64,000 nt of DNA from Mikania micrantha (GCA_009363875.1 CM018683.1:62218981-62282980), one strand, 5' to 3'. Numbered from the stretch's first letter, positions 34,584 through 47,871 are shown. Numbers and translations: made by a program. Notes: a model not told the origin generated them from the letters alone.

Positions 34584-36401
34584 TGTAACACCCGGCAATT
34601 TCAGGTAAATTGCGACTCTTACATTCTTTACATTTCACATTCATACTTGTTGCATCTCATTTAATTATGTTTAATTGGATGAGTTAAACACACACAACTG
34701 TGAAACGATAGTTCGAGGAACTATTGAATCATACATTGCACATTGGTTTTGGAAACCAAGTGTGGCAAACACAACACTAACACAAAACAATAATTCGGGG
34801 AATTATTGAATTGTGCATCACACGTTGATTAGGATTAATCAAACGTGCAAACACTTCGTAAGACACGAACACAAACTCCCAAAGATAATTCAAGGAATTA
34901 TCTTGAATTATCAAAACACACACGAGTCTCACGAATGTTGGTGATCAAACTTATATGTTATGTGCTAAACATGTATTAGGTGTTTAGGATAAACGTTAGG
35001 AATCAAGCACGAGCGAAATCGTATCAACGAAATCGAAAAACAAGGAATTGGACCCGTCGCGGTACGCGACAACCCCATCACGAAAGGCTACGCGATACGC
35101 GAAGCAAACCGGGACTCGAAACTCCCGAATGCTATCGCGGTACGCGATGATAAGTTTTGATCGGCCTTCGCGGTACGCGAAGGCCATGCAGATCAAATTT
35201 TCTTTATATTCAACCCCATCTCATTTCTACTCGGTTCCTTTGCAATTCACCCGAGTTCTTACATTCATTTTTGACCAAATCCCTCTGAAACCAACACTAT
35301 AACCTGTTGGAAGCAACGTTGGAGCAATTTCTTGGTGATTTGGAGCCATAGGAACATCAAGGAAGATCAAGGAGCTCTCAATCGACGAGAAGATCGAATC
35401 CAGCCATCGTAGCAGGTCCACACCTTCTGTTTAACTCGAAATCAGTCCTCTAAGAGCTTCTAAGGTAGTTCCTTATGGTTATCTATAGTTAGATCGCACA
35501 TGCAAGGGCTAAAAACCCACATGCAACTCCGTTTAGTTATTGTGCTCGAATGCGTTGGTGATTTGTTGTTTAGATATCATAGATTTACTGATTTGATAGT
35601 ATTAGAATGTTAGATTTGAGTTATTGGTTGATTTGATGATGTATTGGTACACTTGCCATAAAAGGAAACTTTTATGTTGCAAGTCTTGGATTTATGATGC
35701 TCTAGACATGTTAGACATGTCTAGATGTTGTCAAATGCATATTGAAATGTTTAGAAACACATTGGGATATTTGATTTTGTCAAAAACATGGTTTTGTATA
35801 AACTTACTATTTAAGGAAACTTTTAAGAATCAAAAGAGGGCTTTTGATGTTTTAAAACGTTTTGATGAACTTTGAGCATTGGAATATGCTTAGAAATGAT
35901 TTCTAACATATTTGGAAACCTTGATCTGTGAAAACGAGTTTTAAAACGAATACTTTCCAAATAAGGAAACTTTATTTGGACGAAACGGCATAAACAGTGA
36001 TTTATGCACAAACGACATGTTTCAAGGGTATAAACGTATTTTACAAACACGTTGGGAGTGTTAACTTTAAGAATTGGGATTTCATAACCACACTTTCCTA
36101 AATCGGAAACTTTCTAAAAATGGTAACTTATGTGATTAGAGTCATAGGATGCATTTTGGTGTCTTATGTGCATTAAGGCACATAAACACAACAATCGTGT
36201 CACCAACGATTCGTCGAGTTTCACTAGTCAACACGCACACACTCGGTTGAGCACATCGACACTTGGAGTTGTATGGGATACAACACAACACAGAACACAT
36301 ACTCACACCTATATGGTTATAGGTGCATACTAGCAGGTGCTAGCTCTCGCAGATGCGAACACACTCACAACCAGAACTACTCTATCAGGTGAGTTCACGG
36401 C
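34584..36401 (+). repeat. A2 5' LTR, first part
   Basis: It holds four GC-rich boxes around CGCGGTACGCG or CGCGATACGCG (35057-35185), including the long palindrome GGCCTTCGCGGTAC... at 35163-35185. A TATA-like TTTATATTCAA follows at about 35201. It ends at ACGGC (36397-36401), the B2 target site. Confidence 0.85.
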
Positions 36402-39400
36402 TGTAACATCACTGTACTTTCGGTTGTCCGTACGTCCGTACATTCGTACGATTGTACTGTTACGACCGGAGATGTATTTATTATGAATGATTATGAAATT
36501 GTGGACTTACATTATTGATATTATCACTGTACTGGTATACATGTTATAGCACATTTATTGTACGCATAAACCACGGGAAGTTTAGTTGTAATTCAACTAC
36601 ACAGACCCGTAGTGTTTATCGCAGTTACTTATTACTGATGATGATGGATTAATGGTTAAGAATGTATTGGGATGGAACTGGGAGTTGTTTATGGTTTGGT
36701 TACTAAACATAGTTAAGGACCCATGGACATGGTTTATCGAAATAGCGGTGGGACGGTGGCTAGGGCAGTTGCGACTGACCCTTACATATGCCCTATATAT
36801 ATGCTTATTTCGGTCTATCATGGATGTGTCAGTGACTAGGGTTTAGTGGGTTTTGGTTTGGGAAATGATAATATTAAAGTTATTAAATAATGGGAATTAA
36901 TTACGCGATGGTGAGGTTACGGACATTATCTAAACGCGAATATTAATTCAGAAATATTAACTTAATAAATTATTCGCGTGGGTGACGATTCACACGAATA
37001 TAATTATTAAGAATAACATTCTGAAACGATATTCCATAAATAGAAAATCGAATCGAAATACGATACGAGCGTTGGATTCGCAAAGGTGACGATCTTTACG
37101 AATACGTACGCGAGTAACGCGTCTCGACGAGATAATTTAATAATATCAAACGATATTAAATTATTAAATGGAAACTTAAAATATTTATTAGGAATCACAA
37201 CTTAAATTAAATTGGAATAATTTAAATTAATAAATAAGCGATTATCGATGATTAAACGAAAACCGTTTTAAGAAAACAGTAATATCTAAATAAAATCATT
37301 TTAATAAAGATGAAAATTTATTATTTTAATGTCTTAAGATTTAAATATATTTTAACGAGTAAAACTGAGTAGTTTATTTTGTTATCGCGATAAAAACGAG
37401 ACCGGACAGTGGGGGAACGACACGCGATATAAGGAAGAACTTTTCTTCTTTCTTCTTCATTTTCTACAACACCATTCTCTCTCTAAAAACACACACACAA
37501 TCTTCTCTACCTTCTCTCTAACATTCCAAGCTCATTTCTTGACGGATTCGCGAGATTCTTGCGGCTACGCGTTCGTGAGACCAAGAGGAACAAGAATATA
37601 TCAAGAAATCAAGCTTTTAACAGCAGATCCGAGGTAAATCTAAAGTTTATTCACGGTTTGCTGAAAATTTCGAATCTTAGAACTTGTTAACATTTTAATC
37701 GATCCAAACACTTGTAGAAACATTAAAACGAATTGTTGAGAACATGTAGAAACCATAGGAAGCCATATAATTCGCAAGAACAAGAGGATGAAGATGGTTA
37801 GTTGCTGGCCGAAGTACTCAGGTAGGCGAACCTGTTGAAGAACCTTTAGGACGGCCGAACCTTGTAATAGCGAACCTGTCCCAAGCCTGCAACGAACCTG
37901 TCCTAAGCCTGCAACGAACCTGTCCCACTCCTGCAACGAACCCTCTCCTCGCGAACCTTATTTGGGCGGGAACTAGAGATGGCCGAACCCTTAGGGGAAC
38001 GAACCTTGGGATAGCGAACCCTCAAGGTTTAGCCGAACCTTGACAACCACGGAATCGTACCCATGCAGCACCGAACCCTTTGGCCGAACCCTTGTGACCA
38101 TAGGCGAAGCCTAGCCATGCAAATTGATGTAACCGAACCCTATACGAACTAAAGGTGACGAACCTTCTTGATCCGGTTTCATAGCTCAGCCGAACCATAG
38201 GCCACGAACCTTGTGTTATGGGGGCCGAACCTTCGGCCACAACCCTAAAGGTTCGCTGCCCTAATTGGATGAAATTTAAGTTTGGGGTTAACATAGGGAT
38301 TAAGGATAAGTCATGATGTGTAGGCTTACATATCTATACATAAATAAGCATAAATGCACGTAAAGGAGTATCCATGCATGCATGAACACTTAAATGGTTA
38401 TCACCTTTCTCGTTTAACTCGAGTTTTAAGAAAATAAGGACTTATATGTATGTTGAACGTGTGTTATAATCAACTTAAATATGGATTTTATTAAACCTTA
38501 ATTACAGTGTTATGAATATAATTAAGGTGGTCAACATAGTGACATGCATGCAAATGGATACCTATGATATCATAACAAGTGGATCATGATAATGTAGTTA
38601 GAAACTAACAAGACTAAACTATGAATTGATGATGCACACTTATAAAAGATTTAGAAGTTATCTTAACTTAGGTCAAGTAAGCTAAGTTATGAAAACATTA
38701 ATGATTTATCTAAAAGAGAAACACTTGTGAATGAGCAATCGAGATGAAACATGTATACTCATGAGTACGGTCATACATTTAATTTCAGATAGTTGAGTTA
38801 ACTTTGAGTTTATATACGCGAGCGCGCATAATACGAGAACACGAATTCTAAGGACTTCAGGTGAGTTCTCATAACCTCCCTTTCTTTAAACTGTTTTGTT
38901 TTAAAACTCGGAGGTGAAACATGTATACCAGATTAATTATTATTTTGATAACATAAGGTTTATACCTGTTTATCAATATGATAATTACAACTTAAAATTT
39001 ATTGATTATTATGGATTTTCTTTTATTATCTTATACCCGTGTAAACATTGTTATTGACTTAGGTCAATAACAAAGATTACATGTATTGTCACGTGGATGA
39101 GTTCCACATCCGTGAATCATTACTCTTAACTTCGGTTAATTGTTTTGACTTCATGTATTGTCACGTGGATGATTTCCACATCCGTGAAGTATTGCCTTTG
39201 ACTTCGGTTAATTGCTTTGACTTCATGTATTGTCACGTGGTTAGCGACCACTCCATGAATCATGTATTTAACTTATGTTAATTACAAAATGATCATGTAT
39301 AGTCACGAACATTATTGGAGAATATAAATGATATGATTGGTTGATTGTGTGTGGATTGATTAGCTATGTTGATATTGATTATATGAGATTGATTATAACT

Positions 39401-39955
39401 GATTGATTATGTGATATTGTGATTGTGTATTTGCTTGGTTAGTGAATTGATGGATGTGGTTGGATTATCTCATGCAGGAATTCATATGGATTTTCTCAGG
39501 AAGATCATAAGTTTTATACTCGTTTTAAACAAAGCATCTTATAAAACTATTTTAAAACATAAACTTTTAAACTCATTTTACTAAAACATTTTTTTAAATA
39601 TAAAAACTTATGATTACTCACCAACTACTTTTGTAGTTGACACTTGATTTCTTACATGTTTCAGGTGATGGAGACAAGTAGGAATGAAGAGAGGATCTCT
39701 TCTATTTTGGACATCATCATATAGGATCTTGGACTTAGTTAATTAACTAAATTTCTGGCGATTAGAGTTTAGTTAGTTTAACTAATTCTTTTGTGTAACT
39801 GATGTACTTGATTCATGACGAACATGATTTTTGTGTAATTAATTTGGTTGATTAAATGATATATGATGATTTGATTTAGATGCCCACGAGCTTTTGAACA
39901 ATCTACACATCCCTCGTGGCATCCCGACGATTCCGCCGCCGGTCGGGGTGTTACA
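36402..39955 (+). repeat. 5' LTR of B2 (3554 bp)
   Basis: It runs from TGTAACATCACTG to GGGGTGTTACA. It contains the promoter-like box (about 36748-36812), a splice-donor-like GAGGTAAATC (about 37631), 18 CGAACC motifs (37827-38231), and three tandem ~75-bp units each with TGTATTGTCACGTGG, a G-box (39082-39242). Confidence 0.93.
37827..38231 (+). repeat. CGAACC motif array in the B2 5' LTR
   Basis: I count 18 copies of CGAACC in 405 bp, all on the element's sense strand. The 3' LTR has the same array at 49333-49737. A short tandem element (CCTGCAACGAACCTGTCC) repeats about three times within it. Confidence 0.85.
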
Positions 39956-42436
39956 TCGGCCCCTTTTACTTTTCTACCTTTGGGGGAGAAAACATTGCAT
40001 GCTAAACTGTTTTACAAACAACAATTCATTTCATTTACGTATGGACATGCTTTATCATATATGTATATGTGTGGACCACATCACAACTAAAAGACCTCGC
40101 GATACTCCACGGACCGTTAGTAGCGCTTAGCGCCTAGCGTGGTAATCTTGAATAGTACTATTTGGGCCTGACAAGCCCCACCCATCGCGCCTTGGAGGCC
40201 AACCCGACTGTAGGTCGGAATGGGTGCAATATTGACCAACACTTTGCCATTGTCTTGTGATGGACATGGCGGGAGGCACAACTGTCAGCTTCGGTACGAC
40301 CCCGCATATAATATAACTGCATTGACTAGCTATCAATCGATACTGCATTGTAATGATATGTAAATCGCAACTGTTACTCTAAACATTGGACGTTTATTGC
40401 TTATGAAAAACCTGTGCTCTCACCAACCTTTGTGTTGACCTTTTACTCGCATGTTTTCTCAGGTAGCTAAGGCACGCGCACAAGGATTAGGATGCTAGGC
40501 TGGAGTCGCATACATCTGCTTATGTGTCTTAGAATATTAAACATTTGATAACATTTTGTTATGTTACTTATTGTATTGATAAACAACTTTAATCGCTTCC
40601 GCAACTACTGTTACCTGTCATTTTGAAAATTGTTTTAAATTAACGCTTCCGCAAATCAAATCATGAATGTTAAACTGTTTTGTTAATTTATACTTTACTT
40701 CCGCAACTCTGATTTTACTAAGCTGTTTTATCCAAATTATTGGATGTACGTATGAAACCAGACATATAGGTCTCGCATGTTGTGTGACCGGAGACTGCGA
40801 TCCTGGCAATCTGTTGTTGCTCGCGCCGCAGAAGGGACGGGATTTCTCGGGGTGCGACAGATTGGTATCAGAGACTCCGGTTATTGCGAATTAGGTTTGC
40901 ATTTAGTGAACTTAGTCTATAACCACTAGTTTACACTCAACACTTAGTGCTTAGTATTGTGATACTTGCACACATGCTACATCTTTTAGGCATTACGTTC
41001 ATCACCACACGTGACTACCCGTGATGGGGAGAGCCGATAACTCTACATGTTCTTTACAGTACCTACTGCACACACTACATTAGCCATTAGTCATACACTA
41101 ACACTTATCCTCGCTATGAAGATCATGGCTGGAAGACGTGGAGGACGCAGGAATGCAGGAGGACGTGGAAACATCAACCTCACCCAAGCTGAACTGAACG
41201 CACTCATCAACGAACGGGTTGAGGAGGTACTTGCTGCACGGGAAGCCGCCCGTAATCAAAACCCACTGAACCAAGGTGATGAATCTGTTCATACTCACCT
41301 TGCACCACAATCACTCATTTCCAATTCAACACGTTTACCCGATACTTAACCCAACTCTACTCTTTGCATATCTCAGGAGCAAATCCTAACCCTCTTCTCT
41401 GCACGTTCAAGATGTTCCTGGATTGCAAACCCCACTCATTCAGCGGCACTGAAGGAGCTGTCGGACTGTTACGCTGGATCGAAAAGGCAGAATCAGCCTT
41501 TGCTATGAGCAACTGCAGGAACGAGGACAGGGTCAAGTTCACTGCAGGGACATTCGAGGGAGCTGCCCTCACTTGGTGGAATGCCAACGTCCAGAACCTA
41601 GGGCTTGATGCAGCCAACACTCTGCCTTGGGATAATTTTAAGCAAATGTTGAACCGCGAATACTGCCCTCGCGGTGAAGTACAGAAACTTGAGACTGAAT
41701 TCTGGAACCACAAGATGATAGGTTCCGAGGTTGAGGCTTACACGGCCCGGTCTTATGAGCTGGCACACTTGTGCCCGGAAATGGCAACCCCACCATTCAA
41801 ACATATAGAGAAGTATATCGATGGATTGCCACCTCAAATCCAAGGAATGGTACTCTCTGCTGACCCCATCACCATGCAACAAGCCGTGCGATTAACCCAC
41901 AAGCTCACTGACTCGGCCGTCGCACAAGGACTCTTACCACCCCGTGGTGCTGTAACCACAACCAATGACAAGGGTAAACGCAAATGGGGTGTTACATCGG
42001 CCCCTTTTACTTTTCTACCTTTGGGGGAGAAAACATTGCATGCTAAACTGTTTTACAAACAACAATTCATTTCATTTACGTATGGACATGCTTTATCATA
42101 TATGTATATGTGTGGACCACATCACAACTAAAAGACCTCGCGATACTCCACGGACCGTTAGTAGCGCTTAGCGCCTAGCGCGGTAATCTTGAATAGTACT
42201 ATTTGGGCCTGACAAGCCCCACCCATCGCGCCTTGGAGGCCAACCCGACTGTAGGTCGGAATGGGTGCAATATTGACCAACACTTTGCCATTGTCTTGTG
42301 ATGGACATGGCGGGAGGCACAACTGTCAGCTTCGGTACGACCCCGCATATAATATAACTGTATTGACTAGCTATCAATCGAGACTGCATTGTAATGATAT
42401 GTAAATCGCAACTGTTACTCTAAACATTGGACGTTT
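39956..42436 (+). other. duplicated family-A segment between B2 5' LTR and B2 interior
   Basis: 39956-41988 is a gap-free copy of 51462-53494 (constant offset 11506): A2 LTR part, PBS (40862-40875) and gag start. At 41986-41988 (shared GGG) it jumps back to the last bases of the B LTR (TGTTACA, ending 41996) and repeats the A2 LTR part to 42436. There it joins the B2 interior at a shared GTTT. The copies have scattered base differences. Confidence 0.85.
41116..41988 (+). pseudogene. truncated family-A gag (duplicate)
   Basis: Exon 1 is 41116-41275, a 101-bp intron follows (41276-41376), and gag exon 2 runs to 41988, where it is cut inside the linker before the zinc knuckles (after KGKRKW). 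The frame then runs into LTR sequence up to 42131. It has no pol. It is very similar to 52622-53494. Confidence 0.85.
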
Positions 42437-43311
42437 TGATGATCACATTGATGGACACTATTAAATTCACTTATGAACCATAATGATTGGACACGTAGGG
42501 TGCATAGGATTAATGAACGGTATGAGCGATTAGTGATGAAATATGGATTTGGGTGATGATATAGACACTTGGTGGTAATATAAACGCATAGTGATGATAC
42601 TAACACTTGGTGATAGTATGAACACTTGATGAGGATGAACCATAGGGAGGATATGAACACTTAGTGACAATTAGAGCACTTAGTGATGATATGGACCCTT
42701 ATTGATGATCATGGACATTGAGAACAGCATGGAATTTAGTGAACTTAGACAATTAGGGGAAACTCTAATGTCAGGTGAACTTAGACATTTGGTGAACTTA
42801 GAAATAGCTAAACCTACATGTCAGGTGAACTTAGACATTAGGCGAAACTAATTTTCCAAGGGAACTAAAGATCACTTCACTCAAAAATTTTCCTATCTTG
42901 GATAAGGTTTGTGAAGTGAGAATATGGTGAAATACATGATACACCCTAAACACTAACAAGGGCATAATCGTGGTGCAACGGAACGGTGGTGGGACGGTGT
43001 AGGGGAGATTGCGATCTACCTCTGCATATGCCCTATATATAAGCTTGTTGCGTTGCATCGGGAGGTTGTCAGTGTTGGTATAGGGTGGGAAATGTATAGA
43101 ACTTAGGAATAGCTAGCTAATATTAGTTATGACCAACTAGGACACTTAGTATAATGTTGGGAAATTTATAAATGTTATGAGTTTAATGACAGATAGGAGA
43201 GAAATATAGTTCCTATATATAATCCTAACTGTTTAAATGAACTCATTTGACCATTGTTTGTATGCCTTATGTTGTAAACGGTAGTAACATGTTTCTAATT
43301 TCTTCAGAAAC
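42437..43311 (+). other. B2 leader remnant with LTR-like promoter box
   Basis: Non-coding leader before B2 gag; the B2 PBS is missing. It has repeats of the type CACTTGGTGAT/CACTTAGTGAT (about 42565-42700) and of GTGAACTTAGACAT (about 42740-42840). At 42984-43047 lies a copy of the B LTR promoter-like box, with GGTGGGACGGTGTAGGGGAG and CCCTATATATAAGC. Confidence 0.7.
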
Positions 43312-46300
43312 ATGCCTCGCCGTCACAACGGAGATGATTCAAACAATGGGGATGCTAACAACAGTAATGCCAACTCCGGCATACAAGAGTTAGCTAATCT
43401 TATCTCTGGACTGGTGAGCCAATTGACTCAGGCTAACCAGAATATCAACCAGAACAGAGGTGCTGCAAACCCTCCAACTTGCACATTCAAACACTTCAAT
43501 TCCTGCAACCCCCTGAAATTCACGGGTGCTGAATCGGCCACTGGTCTGCTGCAGTGGTTCGAGAGTATGGAGAACACCTTCATCAACAGCGAATGTCCCG
43601 AGAATCTGAAGGTCCGCTATGCCACCAGTGTTTTCCAAAAGAGAGCACTGACTTGGTGGAATGGGGAAAAGCGAACTAGGGGAGTGGATGCTGCACTTGC
43701 ACTGACGTGGACTGAGGTCAAGAACTTGATGACTACTGAATTCTGTCCTCGAAGCGAGATGAGGAAACTGGAGACTGAGTTCTGGGAACTCAAACAAGAT
43801 AGTGGCGAGAACGTCATCTATAATACTCAGTTTCATGAGTATAGCTTACTGGTACCTCACATGGTGACACCCTTGGAAAGGGCGATTGAGAAATATATCG
43901 TCGGACTGCCGGTACAGATTCAGGATACAGTCTACGGGAGCAATCCCAAAACACTTGAGGCTGCAATCCGATTATCTGCAACTCTTACTGACAATCATGT
44001 GAGGAATGGAACACTCACTAGGAAAGGATACAAGAAGACTGACACCAAGACTGCTGCAAAGGAAGTCAAAACTGAAGTCAAGTCTGAAGCTGCTAGCTCA
44101 TCCAAAAGCAGCAGCAAGAAGAGAAAGACCAGAAACTTCATGGTCGCTACTCCTGCTGCCAAGTCTGCGTAGCAATCATCAAACAATTCAACTGCCAGGA
44201 ATTTCACTGGGAACACTCCTCAGTGTAATACCTGCCGATATCATCACGCACCAAATTTGCCATGTCGCGTCTGCAACAACTGCGGCAAGTTTGGTCATTT
44301 TGCTAATGTTTGTCGGAGTGCACCGCAAGCACAAAGGATGCAACAGGCACCGCTTGCACTGCCAACTCCGCATGCACAACCTATTCCAGCTGTACCCGTT
44401 CGCCAGGTACCTCAAGCGCAGGCAAGAGCCTGCTATGAGTGTGGTGAAGTGGGTCACTTCAGAAATCAATGCCCAAAGTTGACCGGGAACAATCAGAGGG
44501 TGGCAAGAGGCCGAGCTTTCCAACTGAATGCTCCAACTGCTCAGGCCAACCAGGACGTCGTCAACGGTACATTTCTGATCAACAACTCTTATGCATCTGT
44601 TTTATTTGATTCTGGTGCTGATAGGAGTTTCATTTCATATGATTTTGAATGCTTGCTTGGTAGAACACGTACATATTTAGATAAACCGTTTAACGTGGAA
44701 GTGGCTGACGGAAACACTATTGATATTGACACTATTATCGTTGGATGTACGGTGAACTTAAATGATCACGTTTTCCCAATTAATCTCATACCTATGCATC
44801 TTGGTAGCTTTGACGTTATCATAGGCATGGACTGGTTAGCCACCCACAAAGCGGAGATTGTATGCCATGAAAAGTATATTCGTATTCCCTTACCTTCGGG
44901 TGAAACTTTGAGAATATTTGGAGAAACTGCTAGTAAAGGTCTTAAGTTAATGTCTTGCACTAAAGCACACAAGTACCTTAGAAAGAAATGTATAGCATTT
45001 CTAGCTCACATTGTGGAGAAGAAAGAGAAAGGAAAGAAGATTGAAGATGTTCCAGTGATACGAGATTTTCCAGAAGTATTTCCAGATGATTTGCCGGGTC
45101 TTCCACCAGAACGTCAAGTTGAGTTCCGAATCGACCTAGTACCTGGTGCGAACCCAGTCGCCAAAGCTCCTTATAGACTTGCGCCTTCGGAGTTGCAAGA
45201 ATTGGCGAGCCAGTTGCAAGAACTGACTGATAAAGGATTTATTCGCCCGAGCCATTCGCCATGGGGTGCACCGGTCTTGTTTGTCAAGAAAAAGGACGGG
45301 TCATTCCGAATGTGCATCGACTACCGCGAATTAAACAAACTAACAATTAAAAATCGATATCCACTGCCGCGTATCGATGATCTCTTCGATCAGCTTCAGG
45401 GTTCGACATGGTTTTCAAAGATCGATCTTAGGTCTGGGTATCATCAGCTTCGCGTACATGATGATGATATTCCCAAGACAGTTGTTAGAACCAGGTATGG
45501 CCATTATGAATTTTTGGTAATGCCTTTCGGCCTTACCAATGCACCTGCGGTTTTCATGGACCTCATGAACCGTGTTTGCAGGCCATACTTGGATAAATTC
45601 GTGATTGTATTCATCGATGATATTCTGATCTACTCAAAGACCAAGGAAGAACACGAGAAACACCTTAAGTTGGTTTTGGAGATCCTGAGAGAAGAGCGAC
45701 TGTATGCCAAATTCTCTAAATGTGAATTTTGGCTTAAAGAAGTTCAATTCTTGGGGCACATAGTCAACGAATACGGTGTTCACGTGGATCCTGCAAAGAT
45801 CGATGCTGTGAAGAATTGGAGTACACCAAAGACACCGACGGAGATTCGATCTTTTCTTGGACTTGCCGGTTACTATCGGCGGTTCATCTCGAATTTCTCC
45901 AGGATTGCTGTCCCACTAACTTCTTTGACTCAAAAGAACAAACCATACGAGTGGGGACCGAAGCAAGAAGAGGCATTTCAGACCTTGAAGCAGAAGCTTT
46001 GTGATGCTCCTGTCTTGACATTGCCAGATGGAAATGATGATTTTGTGGTTTATTGTGATGCATCCAACCTAGGTCTCGGTTGTGTTCTCATGCAACGGGG
46101 AAAGGTTGTGGCTTATGCATCAAGGCAACTAAAGATTCACGAGAAGAACTACACCACACACGACTTGGAACTTGGTGCAGTCGTGTTCGCCTTGAAGATA
46201 TGGAGACATTATCTTTATGGCACTAAGTGTGTAGTGTTCACTGACCATAAGAGTTTGCAACATATTCTCAATCAAAAGGAGCTCAATATGAGACAACGGA

Positions 46301-47871
46301 GATGGGTTGAACTGTTAAATGATTATGATTGTGAAATTCGCTATCATCCTGGTAAAGCGAATGTAGTAGCAGATGCGCTTAGTCGTAAAAGTCAAGTTCA
46401 GATCCGTAGTGTCCGAGTGCACAATAGTCTCCGAAATGATGTTCTCACAGCCCAACAACACTCATTAGCTCAAGATGACTTGAAAAATGAGATGTCTTGT
46501 GGGGCTGAAATTTTATTGGAAACTAAGGATGATGGTTTGATGTATTATTTGAATCGGTTGTGGATACCGAACAGAGGTGATCTCAGGATGGTGATTATGA
46601 ATGAAGCTCACAAGTCTCGTTACTCAATCCATCCGGGCTCGGATAAGATGTATCAAGACCTTAGGGGCTTGTACTGGTGGCCTGGAATGAAGAAGGATAT
46701 TGCTGAATATGTGTCTAAGTGCCTTAACTGCGCTAAAGTCAAGGCAGAACACCAGCGACCTTCAGGATTATTATTACAACCAGAGATACCGATGTGGAAG
46801 TGGGAGAATATTTCCATGGATTTCATTACTAAACTCCCACGAACTGCAAACGGTAAAGATAGCATTTGGGTTATTGTTGATAGATTGACTAAGTCGGCTC
46901 ATTTCTTACCGATACGCGAAACTTACCCTGTGCGGAAGTTAGCTCGTATCTACATTGATGAAATCATTAGCCGACATGGTATTCCCCTAAGAATAATATC
47001 GAATCGTGATGCTCGTTTCACGGCACGATTTTGGGAATCACTTCATGAAGCTTTTGGAACAAGACTGGATCTTAGCACCGCTTATCATCCTCAAACGGAT
47101 GGTCAAACGGAGCGAACGATTCAGACACTGGAAGACATGTTAAGAGCTTGTGTCATCGATTTCGGTGGCAATTGGGATAGCCATTTACCATTGGTTGAGT
47201 TCTCTTATAACAACAGTTATCACGCGAGCATCGGTATGGCACCATTTGAAGCTCTGTATGGCAGGAAATGTCGGTCACCTATTTGTTGGACCGAAATCGG
47301 CGAATCGCAGATTACTGGTCCTGAGATTATTCAAGAAACGACTGACAAGATCCGCCAGATCCGCGACAATCTGTTAGCTGCTCGCAGTCGACAGAAGAGC
47401 TACGCGGATAAACGAAGAAAACCTTTAGAGTTTGAAGTGGGAGCTATGGTTTTATTTAAAGTGTTGCCTTGGAAAGGTGTTGTGCGATTCGGGAAGAAAG
47501 GAAAGCTTGCTCCGCGTTATGTAGGCCCTTTTAAGATCCTCGAACGGATTGGGAAGGTTGCTTACAAATTAGAACTTCCTGATGAACTTAGTAACGTGCA
47601 CCCGACGTTTCACGTGTCCAATCTAAGAAAGTGCTTAGCTGATCAGGATCTTCAGGTACCACTCGATGACATTCGCATCGATGATACTATGCACTTTGTT
47701 GAAAAACCAGTGGAGATAATGGATCGTGAGGTTAAACAACTCAAACGCAGTAGAATTCCAATTGTCAAAGTACGTTGGGAATCGAAACGTGGTCCAGAAT
47801 TCACGTGGGAGCGGGAAGATCAGATGAAGCTTAAGTATCCACATTTATTCACTACGGTCGCTCCAAGTTGA
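43312..47871 (+). CDS. B2 gag-pol polyprotein (one nonsense codon, integrase Asp lost)
   Basis: ATG at 43312 (MPRRHNGDD); 1519 residues if the in-frame TAG at 44170-44172 (codon 287, end of gag before the knuckles) is ignored. CCHC knuckles begin at about residues 321 and 374. The protease motif is DSG (433-435). The RT active site is FIDD (Asp 769-770), then RNase H (YCDASNLGLG). In integrase the triad is D1170, N1231, E1267: the second Asp of SDRD is Asn here (AAT at 47002-47004), while E has Asp. RT also has KTVVRTRYG where the other elements have KTAFRTRYG. A chromo-like tail is present. No frameshift. Probably inactive. Confidence 0.9.

Noticed and set aside
36402..39955. 36402-39955 as an independent solo LTR unrelated to B2
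   Set aside because: Borders with A2 alone would allow it, but the similarity to 47907-51461, the shared insertion position and the B LTR tail at 41989-41996 are better explained as the B2 5' LTR followed by a rearrangement.
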